This document shows positions 1 to 7,009 of a DNA stretch of 15,542 nucleotides, piece by piece. The stretch is from JAUVKT01 sp036350795 (GTDB taxonomy: Bacteria; Bacteroidota; Bacteroidia; Bacteroidales; VadinHA17): assembly GCA_036350795.1 (NCBI GenBank), contig JAZBNV010000074.1, positions 1 to 15,542 on the forward strand, in the 5' to 3' direction. The position numbers and the translations under genes are program-made. Positions within the stretch are counted from its first letter, which is position 1; every line of letters begins with the position of its first letter. Below the pieces are notes generated by a model. It saw only the letters and a list, made by a program, of their open reading frames with translations, had not been told where the DNA came from and searched no databases.

Positions 1-161
1 AGGTTATAAGTTAAAGGTTAAAGGTTATAGGTTATAGGTTAAAGGTTAAAGGTTAAAGGTTATAGGTTATAGGTTAAAGGTTAAAGGTTAAAGGTTAAAG
101 GTTAAAGGTTATAGGTTAAAGGTTAAAGGTTATAGGTTAAAGGTTAAAAGTTAAAAGTTAT
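1..161. repeat. Heptamer tandem array (AGGTTAA/AGGTTAT), 23 units
   Basis: Twenty-three uninterrupted 7-bp units run from the window edge to 161. The consensus is A-R-G-T-T-A-W. Most units are AGGTTAA or AGGTTAT, with AAGTTAA/AAGTTAT variants at 8-14, 148-154 and 155-161. The phase is never broken, so this is a true tandem array rather than AT-rich low complexity, and it probably continues to the left of the window. There is no spacer sequence, so it is not a CRISPR. A related but degenerate array lies at 10265-10320. The rest of the gap (162-257) holds a small octamer repeat and otherwise nothing I recognise. Function unknown. Confidence 0.95.
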
Positions 162-232
162 GGTTTATTAGTTTGGTTTACAGCCTGTATGTCATTGCCC
201 GGCAGATATAGTACTTAGCCAGGGATCCAGGC

Positions 233-256
233 TTACAAGTTTACAAGTTACAAACT
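233..256 (-). repeat. Octamer tandem repeat ACTTGTAA, 3 units
   Basis: Read on the minus strand, three 8-bp units follow each other: AGTTTGTA (256-249), ACTTGTAA (248-241) and ACTTGTAA (240-233). The array starts one base after the stop codon of the ABC-ATPase remnant (TAA at 258-260). It is short, but two units are identical. Its position right behind a stop codon matches the two C/T-rich arrays at 5711-5818 and 10763-10812. Confidence 0.7.
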
Positions 257-257
257 A

Positions 258-476
258 TTAAGCAATGATTCCGTCTTTTAGCCGGAAGGATTTATCCACA
301 AACTTATTAACCACAGGGTTTTTTGAAACCACAATGCTTATTATATCACGTGGAATTATACTGAGTACTCTGTCGATACTGGCATCGTCCATATATGCAA
401 ATGCTTCATCAAGAATAAGTAAGGAAGGTTTAGCCAGTAAGGCCCGTACAAGGGCAATATGGAGCACCTTTTCTTA
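258..476 (-). pseudogene. Remnant of an ABC-transporter ATPase (C-terminal part of the nucleotide-binding domain)
   Basis: The open stretch encodes about 70 residues matching the end of an ABC ATPase domain. It holds the ARALLAKP-like helix that follows the signature motif, a Walker B with catalytic Glu (LLILDEA), a D-loop-like YMDD, and the terminal RLKDGII strand. Everything upstream is missing: no Walker A, Q-loop or LSGGQ. An in-frame TAA (474-476) closes the frame exactly where the signature motif should be. The usual switch (H-loop) histidine is replaced by Lys (SK at about residues 48-49). The only start available is GTG at 465-467, without good support. It lies 16 bp downstream of the permease gene on the same strand. 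I infer a deletion or recombination scar that cannot encode a working ATPase by itself. Confidence 0.75.
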
Positions 477-492
477 AATAAGTGCAGCAACA

Positions 493-1797
493 TTATTTTA
501 TCGGGGAAAAAAGCTTAAGAATAAAGAAAGCCAGTGTAAGGATGCAAAGAAAAATAAGCATAGCCATCAGTTCACGGCCCGGCAGGCTTGAAAGAAACCA
601 CAATATCGCTACTACAGATATAATAGGAATGGTATAGCCGCCCGGCACTCTGAAAGTGCGTCCCGACCCTGTCTCATCTCCTTTTATCCTGAATTTGATG
701 ACCGATAAAACCACACCGAGATAAATCAGCAGGTATGACGACCCTGAGAGGAGAGCCAGCTGCTTAAACTCACCTACCGTAGCAAAAATAAAACCCAACG
801 AAGCATATACAATTACAGAGACCCATGGTGTGGCATACCTGGGATGAACACTTGCAAGGGCTCTCGATTTAATAACCCTGTCCCTGGCAGAAGCAAAAAG
901 TACTCTCGACATATTAAGTACCATTCCGCTGAGGTTGCCAAACATGGCAAACGAGGTTCCAATAATTACAATTGACGCGCCCAGCGGACCGATCATTCTG
1001 AAAGCAGCTTCAGCCAGCGGAGCATCAGCATACTCTCCCATTTCATCTCCCAGCACGCCCTGGACAGTATACTGAATAAGGATGTATAGTATAACAATAC
1101 CAAGTACACTCAGAAGTATGCCTCGGGGGATTGTACGTGCAGGGTTCTTAATCTCACCGCTAACATTTAAAGCAGTCTCTCCTCCTATAAATGCAAAAAT
1201 AAGTACCATCGACATTTCGCCGATATCACCCAGGCGAGGCATGGCTTCCCATTGCAGGTTTTCGGGCTTTATAAATACCCAGCCCAGCAATGCGATAAGC
1301 AGAAGCGGGGTAAGTTTTGCAACAGTGTTGAAATTAACCAGCTTCATCGCCTGCGAAACACCAACAACATTAATTATGGCAAAGCCTCCAAACATCAGAA
1401 AGAAGAACAGTACTCTGAACCAGTTTACATCGAAGAGCGGTATATAGTAAGCAAGCGTATCAGCCAGCCCGTTAGCAACGGCAGCGTTTGACATAACTGC
1501 TCCGCCGAAAATAAAAATATTTGTGGTAAGGAAGCCTGCAAAGCTACCAAAGGCTTCTTCAATATAAGAATAGGGTCCGCCGCTCCTGGTAATAACAGAA
1601 CCGACCTCGGCAAAGCACATCATTATGAGCATAATAAGAATACCGCAAACCAGGTAGGCCAGGATACTTGCAGTACCCAGCTGCCGGGCAATAATAACAG
1701 GGAGCAGGAAAATACCTGCTCCTACCGTTATATTAATATTATTCGAAACCAGGCCCCAGAGACCAATCTTTCTTTTTAAGCCTTCATTGATGCTCAT
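493..1797 (-). CDS. APC-superfamily amino-acid permease
   Basis: A 434-residue, very hydrophobic protein with about 12 predicted membrane helices, the normal size for the amino acid-polyamine-organocation (APC, AA_permease_2) family of the inner membrane. The first helix carries the broken-helix substrate motif GAGIF (26-30) after NNINITV. The TM6 region has the typical FAFIGGE followed by GEIKNPARTIPRGI (about 201-227). The loop ending in PGG-YTIP (385-391) before the last helices is also characteristic. Substrate specificity cannot be read from the sequence; LAT-type bacterial members move neutral amino acids or polyamines. The ATG at 1795-1797 lies only 11 bp behind the stop codon of the upstream lipoprotein gene, so the two are probably co-transcribed. 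No obvious terminator follows; an ABC-ATPase remnant begins 16 bp downstream. Confidence 0.92.
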   Translation of the reverse strand: MSINEGLKRKIGLWGLVSNNINITVGAGIFLLPVIIARQLGTASILAYLVCGILIMLIMMCFAEVGSVITRSGGPYSYIEEAFGSFAGFLTTNIFIFGGAVMSNAAVANGLADTLAYYIPLFDVNWFRVLFFFLMFGGFAIINVVGVSQAMKLVNFNTVAKLTPLLLIALLGWVFIKPENLQWEAMPRLGDIGEMSMVLIFAFIGGETALNVSGEIKNPARTIPRGILLSVLGIVILYILIQYTVQGVLGDEMGEYADAPLAEAAFRMIGPLGASIVIIGTSFAMFGNLSGMVLNMSRVLFASARDRVIKSRALASVHPRYATPWVSVIVYASLGFIFATVGEFKQLALLSGSSYLLIYLGVVLSVIKFRIKGDETGSGRTFRVPGGYTIPIISVVAILWFLSSLPGRELMAMLIFLCILTLAFFILKLFSPIK

Positions 1798-1808
1798 ATA
1801 GGTCGCTA

Positions 1809-2930
1809 TTACTGCCTGCTTTTTATCCTGCTCTCACCCTTTACCGTTTTAAGCGCCAGTTCCAGCTCTTTCCATCCCTCATCAGTCATACGTCCCGGGG
1901 TGAAAAGGCATATACCGGCAGCTCCGTTCTCAACAGATTCCCTTACCGCAGCACCAATCTCAGATGGGATAAGTCCATGATTCTCAGGATCTGCCTGCTC
2001 GCTTTTCTTTTCCGGGTTCGGACAGATAAATAATCCGCTATATACAGGCTGCCCGACTGCCTCAGTGGCTTCTTTACAGACTTCGCCTATCCATTCTGTT
2101 CCTTCAAGGTAAAAATCATTGTAATTCATGGGATAAAAAGCATCAATATCCCATTTATCCCATTCCTGTCTGACAATTTTCTTTGCTACAGAGTTTGGGC
2201 CCGGGAAAACTGCTGCACTTATCAGCTTATTCTTTGAATGAACCAGTTCTGCCAGCTCAGACACAAGATCTGTAATAAGATCATACCTGAACTGTTTCCA
2301 TTCCTCTACCTGCGATGGATCTTCCACCTCCAGTATATTAATTCCGCTCTGATTTTTGAAATCAGCCACACACGAATCGCAATAGCAATAGTCAAATTGT
2401 GGATATTCCCTGTCCATAACAAGTCCGTATTTATCCCACAGGCCCCTGGCGAGTATTACATCAGGGAACCTTATGTAATCGAGGTGGATGCCATCTACTT
2501 CAGGGACATCGGCCACAGGACCATACAGATTTTTCAGGAATTCGAGGCTACCGCTCCTGTTAGGACAAAGAAATTTATAGTAAGCCACATATGCCGGTTT
2601 ATCAAGGGCCGATTCTCCAAGTCCGTTAACCGCATACAGCTCCTTTTCCAGACCGGGGCCTGATTGTACCATTGTTGGAATCCAGGCATGAAATTCCATG
2701 CCTTCCTTTTTGGCAAGCTTACCGAGTCTTGCATAAACCTCCGGATTATGGCCTGCAGAATACATCAGACCGTCAATTCCTCTTTGATGAAGAACTTTAA
2801 AAGACTCTGCAAGTTCTTCGTCAGTAGAAGACCCTGGGCCCGACATCCAGGCATAAACAGGTATTTTATCGCTATTATCGCTACACGACATGATAATAGC
2901 TGGCAGGATTAGCAATAATAATTTTTTCAT
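1809..2930 (-). CDS. Lipoprotein, putative TIM-barrel glycoside hydrolase (GHL/DUF4015-like)
   Basis: A 373-residue protein with a lipoprotein signal (hydrophobic residues 3-14, then MSC with Cys16), so probably anchored in the envelope facing periplasm or outside. The body resembles putative glycoside-hydrolase TIM barrels (GHL10/DUF4015 group). It has an early strand YAWMS, a HAWIP strand near 81-85, the diagnostic GIHLDYIRFP at 147-156 with a likely active-site Asp151, and late strands FYPMNY (265-270) and GICLFTPG (339-346). A Cys cluster CYCDSC (182-187) follows the DYIRFP motif, as is seen in relatives. The family is recognised by fold and motif; activity and substrate of most members are unproven, so the enzyme role is inferred. 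It is the first gene of a pair with an APC permease 11 bp downstream, hinting at uptake of a released amino compound. The ATG at 2928-2930 gives a complete signal peptide. Confidence 0.75.
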   Translation of the reverse strand: MKKLLLLILPAIIMSCSDNSDKIPVYAWMSGPGSSTDEELAESFKVLHQRGIDGLMYSAGHNPEVYARLGKLAKKEGMEFHAWIPTMVQSGPGLEKELYAVNGLGESALDKPAYVAYYKFLCPNRSGSLEFLKNLYGPVADVPEVDGIHLDYIRFPDVILARGLWDKYGLVMDREYPQFDYCYCDSCVADFKNQSGINILEVEDPSQVEEWKQFRYDLITDLVSELAELVHSKNKLISAAVFPGPNSVAKKIVRQEWDKWDIDAFYPMNYNDFYLEGTEWIGEVCKEATEAVGQPVYSGLFICPNPEKKSEQADPENHGLIPSEIGAAVRESVENGAAGICLFTPGRMTDEGWKELELALKTVKGESRIKSRQ

Positions 2931-2994
2931 AACATATGGTTTTGTTCCAGCAGGCTAAAATATCACAATTGCTTATCTTCTGAAACTCCTGAGT

Positions 2995-3035
2995 AAAAAA
3001 AAACCTGCAGGAAGTCCTGCCTGCATGAAAAAAAA
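2995..3035 (-). terminator. Rho-independent terminator of the two-component operon
   Basis: On the minus strand a GC-rich hairpin is followed by nine T (complement of the A run 2995-3003). Two alternative stems can form: GCAGGA/TCCTGC at 3007-3012 and 3015-3020, or TGCAGG/CCTGCA at 3006-3011 and 3020-3025. A second A run at 3028-3035 on the other side means the structure could also act in the plus direction. It sits about 60-95 bp after the sensor kinase stop (3091) and before the lipoprotein gene starting at 2930, so it separates the two operons. Confidence 0.8.
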
Positions 3036-3090
3036 TGAAATATGATAAGATCCACTTAGAATGAAGTGCCTGCTTCTGCAGGCCAAATAC

Positions 3091-4857
3091 CTACAGCTTA
3101 CGCGAAATGGTAAATTGAAACTCAACTCCTCCATTTTCCAGGTTTTTAACTGTAATCTGGCCTTTATGGAAAAGTACCGCATGCTTTACGATGGCAAGCC
3201 CTAAGCCGGAGCCACCCCTGTTCCTGGCTCTGCCTTCATCTATCCTGTAAAACCTTTCAAATAACCTGTTAAGGTGTTTTTCAGGGATACTGTTGCCCGT
3301 GTTGGAATATCTGAAATAGTAAAATAGTTCGTCTTCGTAGTACTTTGAAATATTGACTTCCAGGTTTTCACCTGCATAATTAATAGTATTTTCGAGCAGG
3401 TTCTGAAAGATGGAATGTAGAAGTGGTCTGTTGCTGGTGATATTCAGTTTAGCATCAATATTTACCTTAACAGCAATATTCTTATGGTCAAGCTTCATAT
3501 GCATACTGCCAAGAACTTCATCGATTACCTCCACCACATTTATTTCTTCGTGCTGGTAGAAATGTGGATTTTCCTCAAGCCGGTTTATTATTGAAATATG
3601 ATTTATCAGTTCGGCCAGTCTTTCAGCCTGTGCGCGCGCCCTTTCCAGGAAAGTCTTCTTCTGATCTTCAGCCGGTTCTGGTGTCGACAGGACAGTTTCA
3701 AGGTAACCAACTATTGAAGTAACCGGTGTCCTTAGCTCGTGGGCAATATTGGAGGTAAGCTCCTGCTTGAGTACCTTGTTTTTTTCACTTTTCGTTATAT
3801 CCTTTATTATTATTTCAAAACTGTTGTCATTATAGGTATTGCATCTTACCAGGAAATACCTGTTTTGTTTACTTATTACCAGCTCTGTAAAGTTCTTTTT
3901 CTCGATAAGGTCCAGAACAGGGTTAAAAAGCACTTTACCCAGATATTTCTTGACAGGTTTCAGCGCTTTTACTGAAAGAGCCTCACCAGGTGAGTTAATC
4001 TGCCTGCTGGCAATAAGGTTTATGTTTTTTAGAAAGGCCTCATTCGAAAGTACAAGTTCACTGTCTGAGTTAAAGATTGCAATACCTTCCTCCATTGTGT
4101 GAAGGTGTCTGAATATTTTTTGTTGTTCTGTCTCAAGCCTGTAGCTCTTTGATCTCAGTTCTTCGTAAATATCAATTATCTGCTTACCAACAAAGCCAAG
4201 TTCATTCTTCGGAAATTCCAGCTTATCAAGTTCTCCGCTGCCATGTGCCATTGAAACAAATTCCCTGAGTTTTGAAGTGCCGCGCTTAAACCTTAAATAT
4301 ACAAGAACCAGTGCAGTCCACACCAGCAGGAAGAGTAGTAGTACCACCAGGAAAAATAACTTGTCTATCTTCAGGAATGACCTTACTTCATAATTATACT
4401 CGGCAGCAGCCCTGATAATTTCGTCATTAAACCTGTGTGCATAATAGAAATATTCCTTGCCGGTTGTTGATGATGTTCTTACTGAAGATCCTGTAAGACC
4501 CTTAATAGCAGCAATAAGCTCAGGACGGTCTGAATGGTTTTCCATATTTTTATAATCTTCAACAAAGGAGTCGAACAGAACAAGGCCTGAGGTGTCAATT
4601 ATTGTCAGCCTGAGATCCTTTACCGGTATTATTGCTATTAATGAATCCAGTATAGTGTAATCATTAAGGGTGTCGGTCCTGTTTACCCGGAGGAAGTTGT
4701 TTGCAGTTGATACAACATTGTCGAGGGTGGTCTCAAAGCGGGCCTGGCGGAATTTCTTTTCCCTGTTATACTGGAATATAACTACGATGGTAGTGAAGAA
4801 TATAATTACCAGGAAATAATATGTAAAAATACGATCCCTGAAGAATCCTTTTAGCAT
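3091..4857 (-). CDS. Membrane sensor histidine kinase, PhoR-like
   Basis: A 588-residue, complete HisKA-type kinase. It has membrane helix 1 at about 10-30, an extracytoplasmic sensor domain at about 31-165, membrane helix 2 at about 166-190, a linker, and a PAS-like region (about 250-355). The dimerisation/phosphoacceptor helix with H-box IAHELRTP follows (His373). Next come the ATPase domain N-box NLLENTINYA (487-496), F-box FERFYRID (533-540) and G2 box GGSGLGLAIVKH (548-559). The G1 box is unusual: NTGNSIP (519-525) in place of the common D-x-G-x-G-I-P, so the usual adenine-contacting Asp is Asn519 and the second Gly is Ser523. The gene starts 3 bp after the stop of the response regulator, so they form one operon and a cognate pair. 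PhoR is the closest well-known relative by architecture, but the signal is unknown. Confidence 0.93.
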   Translation of the reverse strand: MLKGFFRDRIFTYYFLVIIFFTTIVVIFQYNREKKFRQARFETTLDNVVSTANNFLRVNRTDTLNDYTILDSLIAIIPVKDLRLTIIDTSGLVLFDSFVEDYKNMENHSDRPELIAAIKGLTGSSVRTSSTTGKEYFYYAHRFNDEIIRAAAEYNYEVRSFLKIDKLFFLVVLLLFLLVWTALVLVYLRFKRGTSKLREFVSMAHGSGELDKLEFPKNELGFVGKQIIDIYEELRSKSYRLETEQQKIFRHLHTMEEGIAIFNSDSELVLSNEAFLKNINLIASRQINSPGEALSVKALKPVKKYLGKVLFNPVLDLIEKKNFTELVISKQNRYFLVRCNTYNDNSFEIIIKDITKSEKNKVLKQELTSNIAHELRTPVTSIVGYLETVLSTPEPAEDQKKTFLERARAQAERLAELINHISIINRLEENPHFYQHEEINVVEVIDEVLGSMHMKLDHKNIAVKVNIDAKLNITSNRPLLHSIFQNLLENTINYAGENLEVNISKYYEDELFYYFRYSNTGNSIPEKHLNRLFERFYRIDEGRARNRGGSGLGLAIVKHAVLFHKGQITVKNLENGGVEFQFTISRKL

Positions 4858-4860
4858 AAG

Positions 4861-5538
4861 CTATATCTTACTTAAATCAATAAAATATCCATAGCCGGAT
4901 TTGGACCTTATTGAAGACCCGAATCTACCCAGGCGTTTCCTGAGCCTGGCCATGTGAACATCCACGGTTCTTTCAGTAACAAAGGTATCTGACCAGAGTC
5001 TGTCGAGTATCTCTTCCCTTGGAGTAAACCTTTCCCGGTTTTCAACAAGCATTTCCAGCAGCTGGTATTCCTTTTTGGTTAAATCAATAACAGAGTTATT
5101 CACCCTGACCTCTTTCCTTATGCGATCGAATGATAAAGGCCCGAACCGGACCAGGTCTTCATTTCTAGAGGCAGAGCTTCTTGAAAGCACAGCTTTGATC
5201 CTGGCCTTTACTTCAACAATGGAAAAAGGTTTCTTTATGTAATCGTCGGCTCCAAGACTGAAACCGGTAAGAAGGTCATTCTCTTCATCTCTGGCAGTAA
5301 GAAAAAGGAAAGGGGTATCAAGTCTGAGATCTGCCCTGATAGTATCGGCAAGTTTAAAGCCTGACATCGGTCCCATCATTACATCAAGGACGAAGAGGTC
5401 GTATGATTCAAGATTCAGTTTGAGGGCTTCTTCAGCCGATTCAGCCGTATCAACAATATATCCTTCAGACCTGAGGTTGAATTTAAGGATATCCCTGATA
5501 TCCATTTCATCATCCACAACCAGAACCCTTTGTAACAT
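4861..5538 (-). CDS. OmpR/PhoB-family response regulator
   Basis: A 225-residue protein of standard length. The receiver domain (about 1-118) has the acidic pair Asp9-Asp10, phosphoacceptor Asp52 in LDVMM, conserved Thr81 and Lys103 in KKPF. The C-terminal winged-helix DNA-binding domain (about 128-223) contains the recognition-helix region TERTVDVHMARLRKRLG and the final hairpin SGYGYF. It is a DNA-binding transcription regulator phosphorylated by the kinase encoded 3 bp downstream. The ATG at 5536-5538 overlaps one arm of a 13-bp inverted repeat. Candidate promoter and PhoB-box-like repeats lie upstream (5582-5650), which suggests autoregulation. The target genes cannot be told from the window; the adjacent lipoprotein/permease pair beyond the terminator is one possibility. 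Confidence 0.95.
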   Translation of the reverse strand: MLQRVLVVDDEMDIRDILKFNLRSEGYIVDTAESAEEALKLNLESYDLFVLDVMMGPMSGFKLADTIRADLRLDTPFLFLTARDEENDLLTGFSLGADDYIKKPFSIVEVKARIKAVLSRSSASRNEDLVRFGPLSFDRIRKEVRVNNSVIDLTKKEYQLLEMLVENRERFTPREEILDRLWSDTFVTERTVDVHMARLRKRLGRFGSSIRSKSGYGYFIDLSKI

Positions 5539-5610
5539 ATTCTATTCTCTTTAGCGACCTGCCTGCACAACTGGCATAAAGCAAACCAATCATTAATAAT
5601 ATGTTACAAA
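5529..5610. repeat. 13-bp perfect inverted repeat around the response-regulator leader
   Basis: The sequence TTTGTAACATATT at 5529-5541 is the exact reverse complement of AATATGTTACAAA at 5598-5610, with 56 bp between the arms. The left arm contains the ATG of the response regulator; the right arm contains the candidate -33 element CAAA (TTTG on the minus strand). A 13-bp perfect match at this distance is unlikely by chance, although both arms are AT-rich. It could be a pair of operator sites or, in transcripts starting further upstream, a long-range RNA stem that masks the start codon. Confidence 0.6.
5582..5610 (-). promoter_or_regulatory. Candidate Bacteroidota promoter of the two-component operon
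   Basis: On the minus strand TTTG (5610-5607) is followed after 17 bp by TTGGTTTG (5589-5582). That matches the Bacteroidota -33 TTTG / -7 TAnnTTTG pattern with one mismatch in the -7 box. Transcription would start near 5575, giving a leader of roughly 35-40 nt before the ATG at 5538. The -33 element lies inside one arm of the inverted repeat. This is pattern matching only. Confidence 0.35.
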
Positions 5611-5633
5611 AGTATTAATAATCAAGGTCACCG

Positions 5634-5650
5634 ATGTTAAATAAATGTTA
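5634..5650. promoter_or_regulatory. PhoB-box-like direct repeats (ATGTTA, 11-bp period)
   Basis: ATGTTA occurs at 5634-5639 and again at 5645-5650, exactly 11 bp apart. A third copy at 5601-5606 is 33 bp (three times 11) from the first. OmpR/PhoB-family regulators bind as tandem dimers to direct half-sites spaced about 11 bp, so these sites suit binding by the regulator encoded just downstream. They sit upstream of the candidate -33 element, an activator-like position. The link to this regulator is inferred. Confidence 0.4.
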
Positions 5651-5710
5651 CTTATATATTTTGTTTTTGTTACCCTGCTCCGGTCTCCCCCTATCCCGTA
5701 TACATACATT

Positions 5711-5818
5711 CTCCCACTCTCTCACTCTCTCACTCTCCCACTCTCTCACTCTCTCATTCTCCCATTCTCCCACTCTCCCATTCTCCCATTCTCCCACTCT
5801 CCCCCTCTCTCCCTCTCT
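5711..5818. repeat. Octamer tandem array CTCYCAYT, 13 units plus a partial unit
   Basis: Thirteen consecutive 8-bp units run from 5711 to 5814, such as CTCCCACT, CTCTCACT and CTCCCATT. The last two (CTCCCCCT, CTCTCCCT) are degenerate. A partial unit CTCT at 5815-5818 runs into the stop codon (TAG, 5817-5819) of the Memo-like gene. On the minus strand, the sense strand of that gene, the array is a purine-rich tail with consensus ARTGRGAG, directly after the stop. The remainder of the 5539-5816 gap holds the regulatory sites of the response regulator. Confidence 0.95.
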
Positions 5819-6890
5819 ACCTGTAACCCACTGCTGCATAGCCCACCCAGTGACAGTCGGTGGCAATAGCTGTTCTGCCCATTCCGATATCATCCACCTC
5901 AATATGTGCACGGGTAATGCTTGTTGAATATTCCAGCAGCTCACCATCAATACCCTGTTCCGGGTTAAGGTAATAAGCCGTATATAGTGCTACGGGAACA
6001 CAGTACCTTCCACACCATGTCCATATATATTCCCTGTAATCCGCGGGATTAAGGGTATAGCTGTTGAATAAGCTGATCTTTTGAGGGCTTACAGGGCCAG
6101 CGAGTGTATTAGCTATCAGCTCCATCTCGTAGTCCCTGGCCTTTTGGTTACCTTCATCATCACAACCAAAGCTTGCATAATTTTTACCACCCCAGTCTTC
6201 TGTTCCGTAATGAACGGCATCAGTGGTTACAACTATAGCAAAATCCTCACCCCATAGCCAATTTCTCCTATCGGCAATTTCTTTTAAGGCCGTTGCCAGC
6301 GCTTTTCCTGCTTCTTCCATACGCCGGGGACTCATTGCCGGGACTAGAACAGGGATTATCTCTACCTCACGCTTATAATACTGCAGAAAGGGGATCATTG
6401 ATTCCAGTGAATGCTCCAGCCTGTGCATAGTATCACTTACGATAGCCACATCTTCACTTAAAAGCCTGTACAGCTCATCCCTGGCAGCAGATACCCTTAC
6501 ATCCTTCCATGGTCCTTTCCAGTAGGTATGCGAATCGAAGATAAGTGAATCTTCAAGCCCGAGTGCAGCAGCCCTGTGGGCAACACCCAACATAATAATA
6601 GTAGATGCTTTAACATTCTGAAGCACTTCGGGGTACATATCCCCGACATAGGTGTAATCGTCATGGGGACAAAGAGCCATTTTCCAGGTCTTACTATCGT
6701 CCTTCTTCCATCCCTGCCTGTAAATCCGGGCCATAATACTGTCCATCTGCCAGTTATACTGTGCAAAACCGATGGTATCTCTCTGTGGCCTGGTAGTTAA
6801 GGTGTTAGTGCCAGGCACATTGTTCTCGCTGCAGCCTGTAATTAAAACCACTAGAATAAGGAGCAACAAAATCCTTGAATTTTTTATCAT
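5817..6890 (-). CDS. Memo-family (AmmeMemoRadiSam system protein B-like) lipoprotein
   Basis: A 357-residue protein with a lipoprotein signal (hydrophobic 7-18, ITGC with Cys20), so envelope-located. The rest fits the Memo/LigB-like fold: PHDDY at 75-79 (family PHAGY), a strand IIMLGVAHR ending at His105, EHSLESMIPFLQ (159-170), TTDAVHYG (222-229) and WCG (292-294). The residues that correspond to the metal-site set of human MEMO1 (two His, Asp/His of the DxxH, and Cys) appear kept as His76, His105, Asp224, His227 and Cys293. No radical-SAM or AMMECR1 partner gene is in the window, so it stands alone. The function of the family is not settled; metal (iron or copper) binding and redox chemistry have been reported for MEMO1. 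The gene is probably monocistronic, divergent from the propeller gene at 7010, and its stop codon abuts an octamer array. Confidence 0.85.
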   Translation of the reverse strand: MIKNSRILLLLILVVLITGCSENNVPGTNTLTTRPQRDTIGFAQYNWQMDSIMARIYRQGWKKDDSKTWKMALCPHDDYTYVGDMYPEVLQNVKASTIIMLGVAHRAAALGLEDSLIFDSHTYWKGPWKDVRVSAARDELYRLLSEDVAIVSDTMHRLEHSLESMIPFLQYYKREVEIIPVLVPAMSPRRMEEAGKALATALKEIADRRNWLWGEDFAIVVTTDAVHYGTEDWGGKNYASFGCDDEGNQKARDYEMELIANTLAGPVSPQKISLFNSYTLNPADYREYIWTWCGRYCVPVALYTAYYLNPEQGIDGELLEYSTSITRAHIEVDDIGMGRTAIATDCHWVGYAAVGYR

Positions 6891-7009
6891 CTTCCTTTTT
6901 TTGGATATATAAAATTAGGAAAATTATACTCTGTTGCACATAATGATTAACTACAGTTTTATTTTTTAACAATAAAGCTATATTTAAGCCCTTATAAAAC
7001 TAAATATTT

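Noticed and set aside
1..161. CRISPR array or telomere-like repeat
   Set aside because: Units are 7 bp with no spacers and no cas genes nearby, so it is not CRISPR. A telomere role has no support in a bacterial chromosome window with genes on one side only.
5648..5950. 100-codon minus-strand ORF rich in Glu/Arg/Trp repeats
   Set aside because: It is the octamer array read in frame and extends into the end of the Memo-like gene in another frame; the repeats explain its length and composition.
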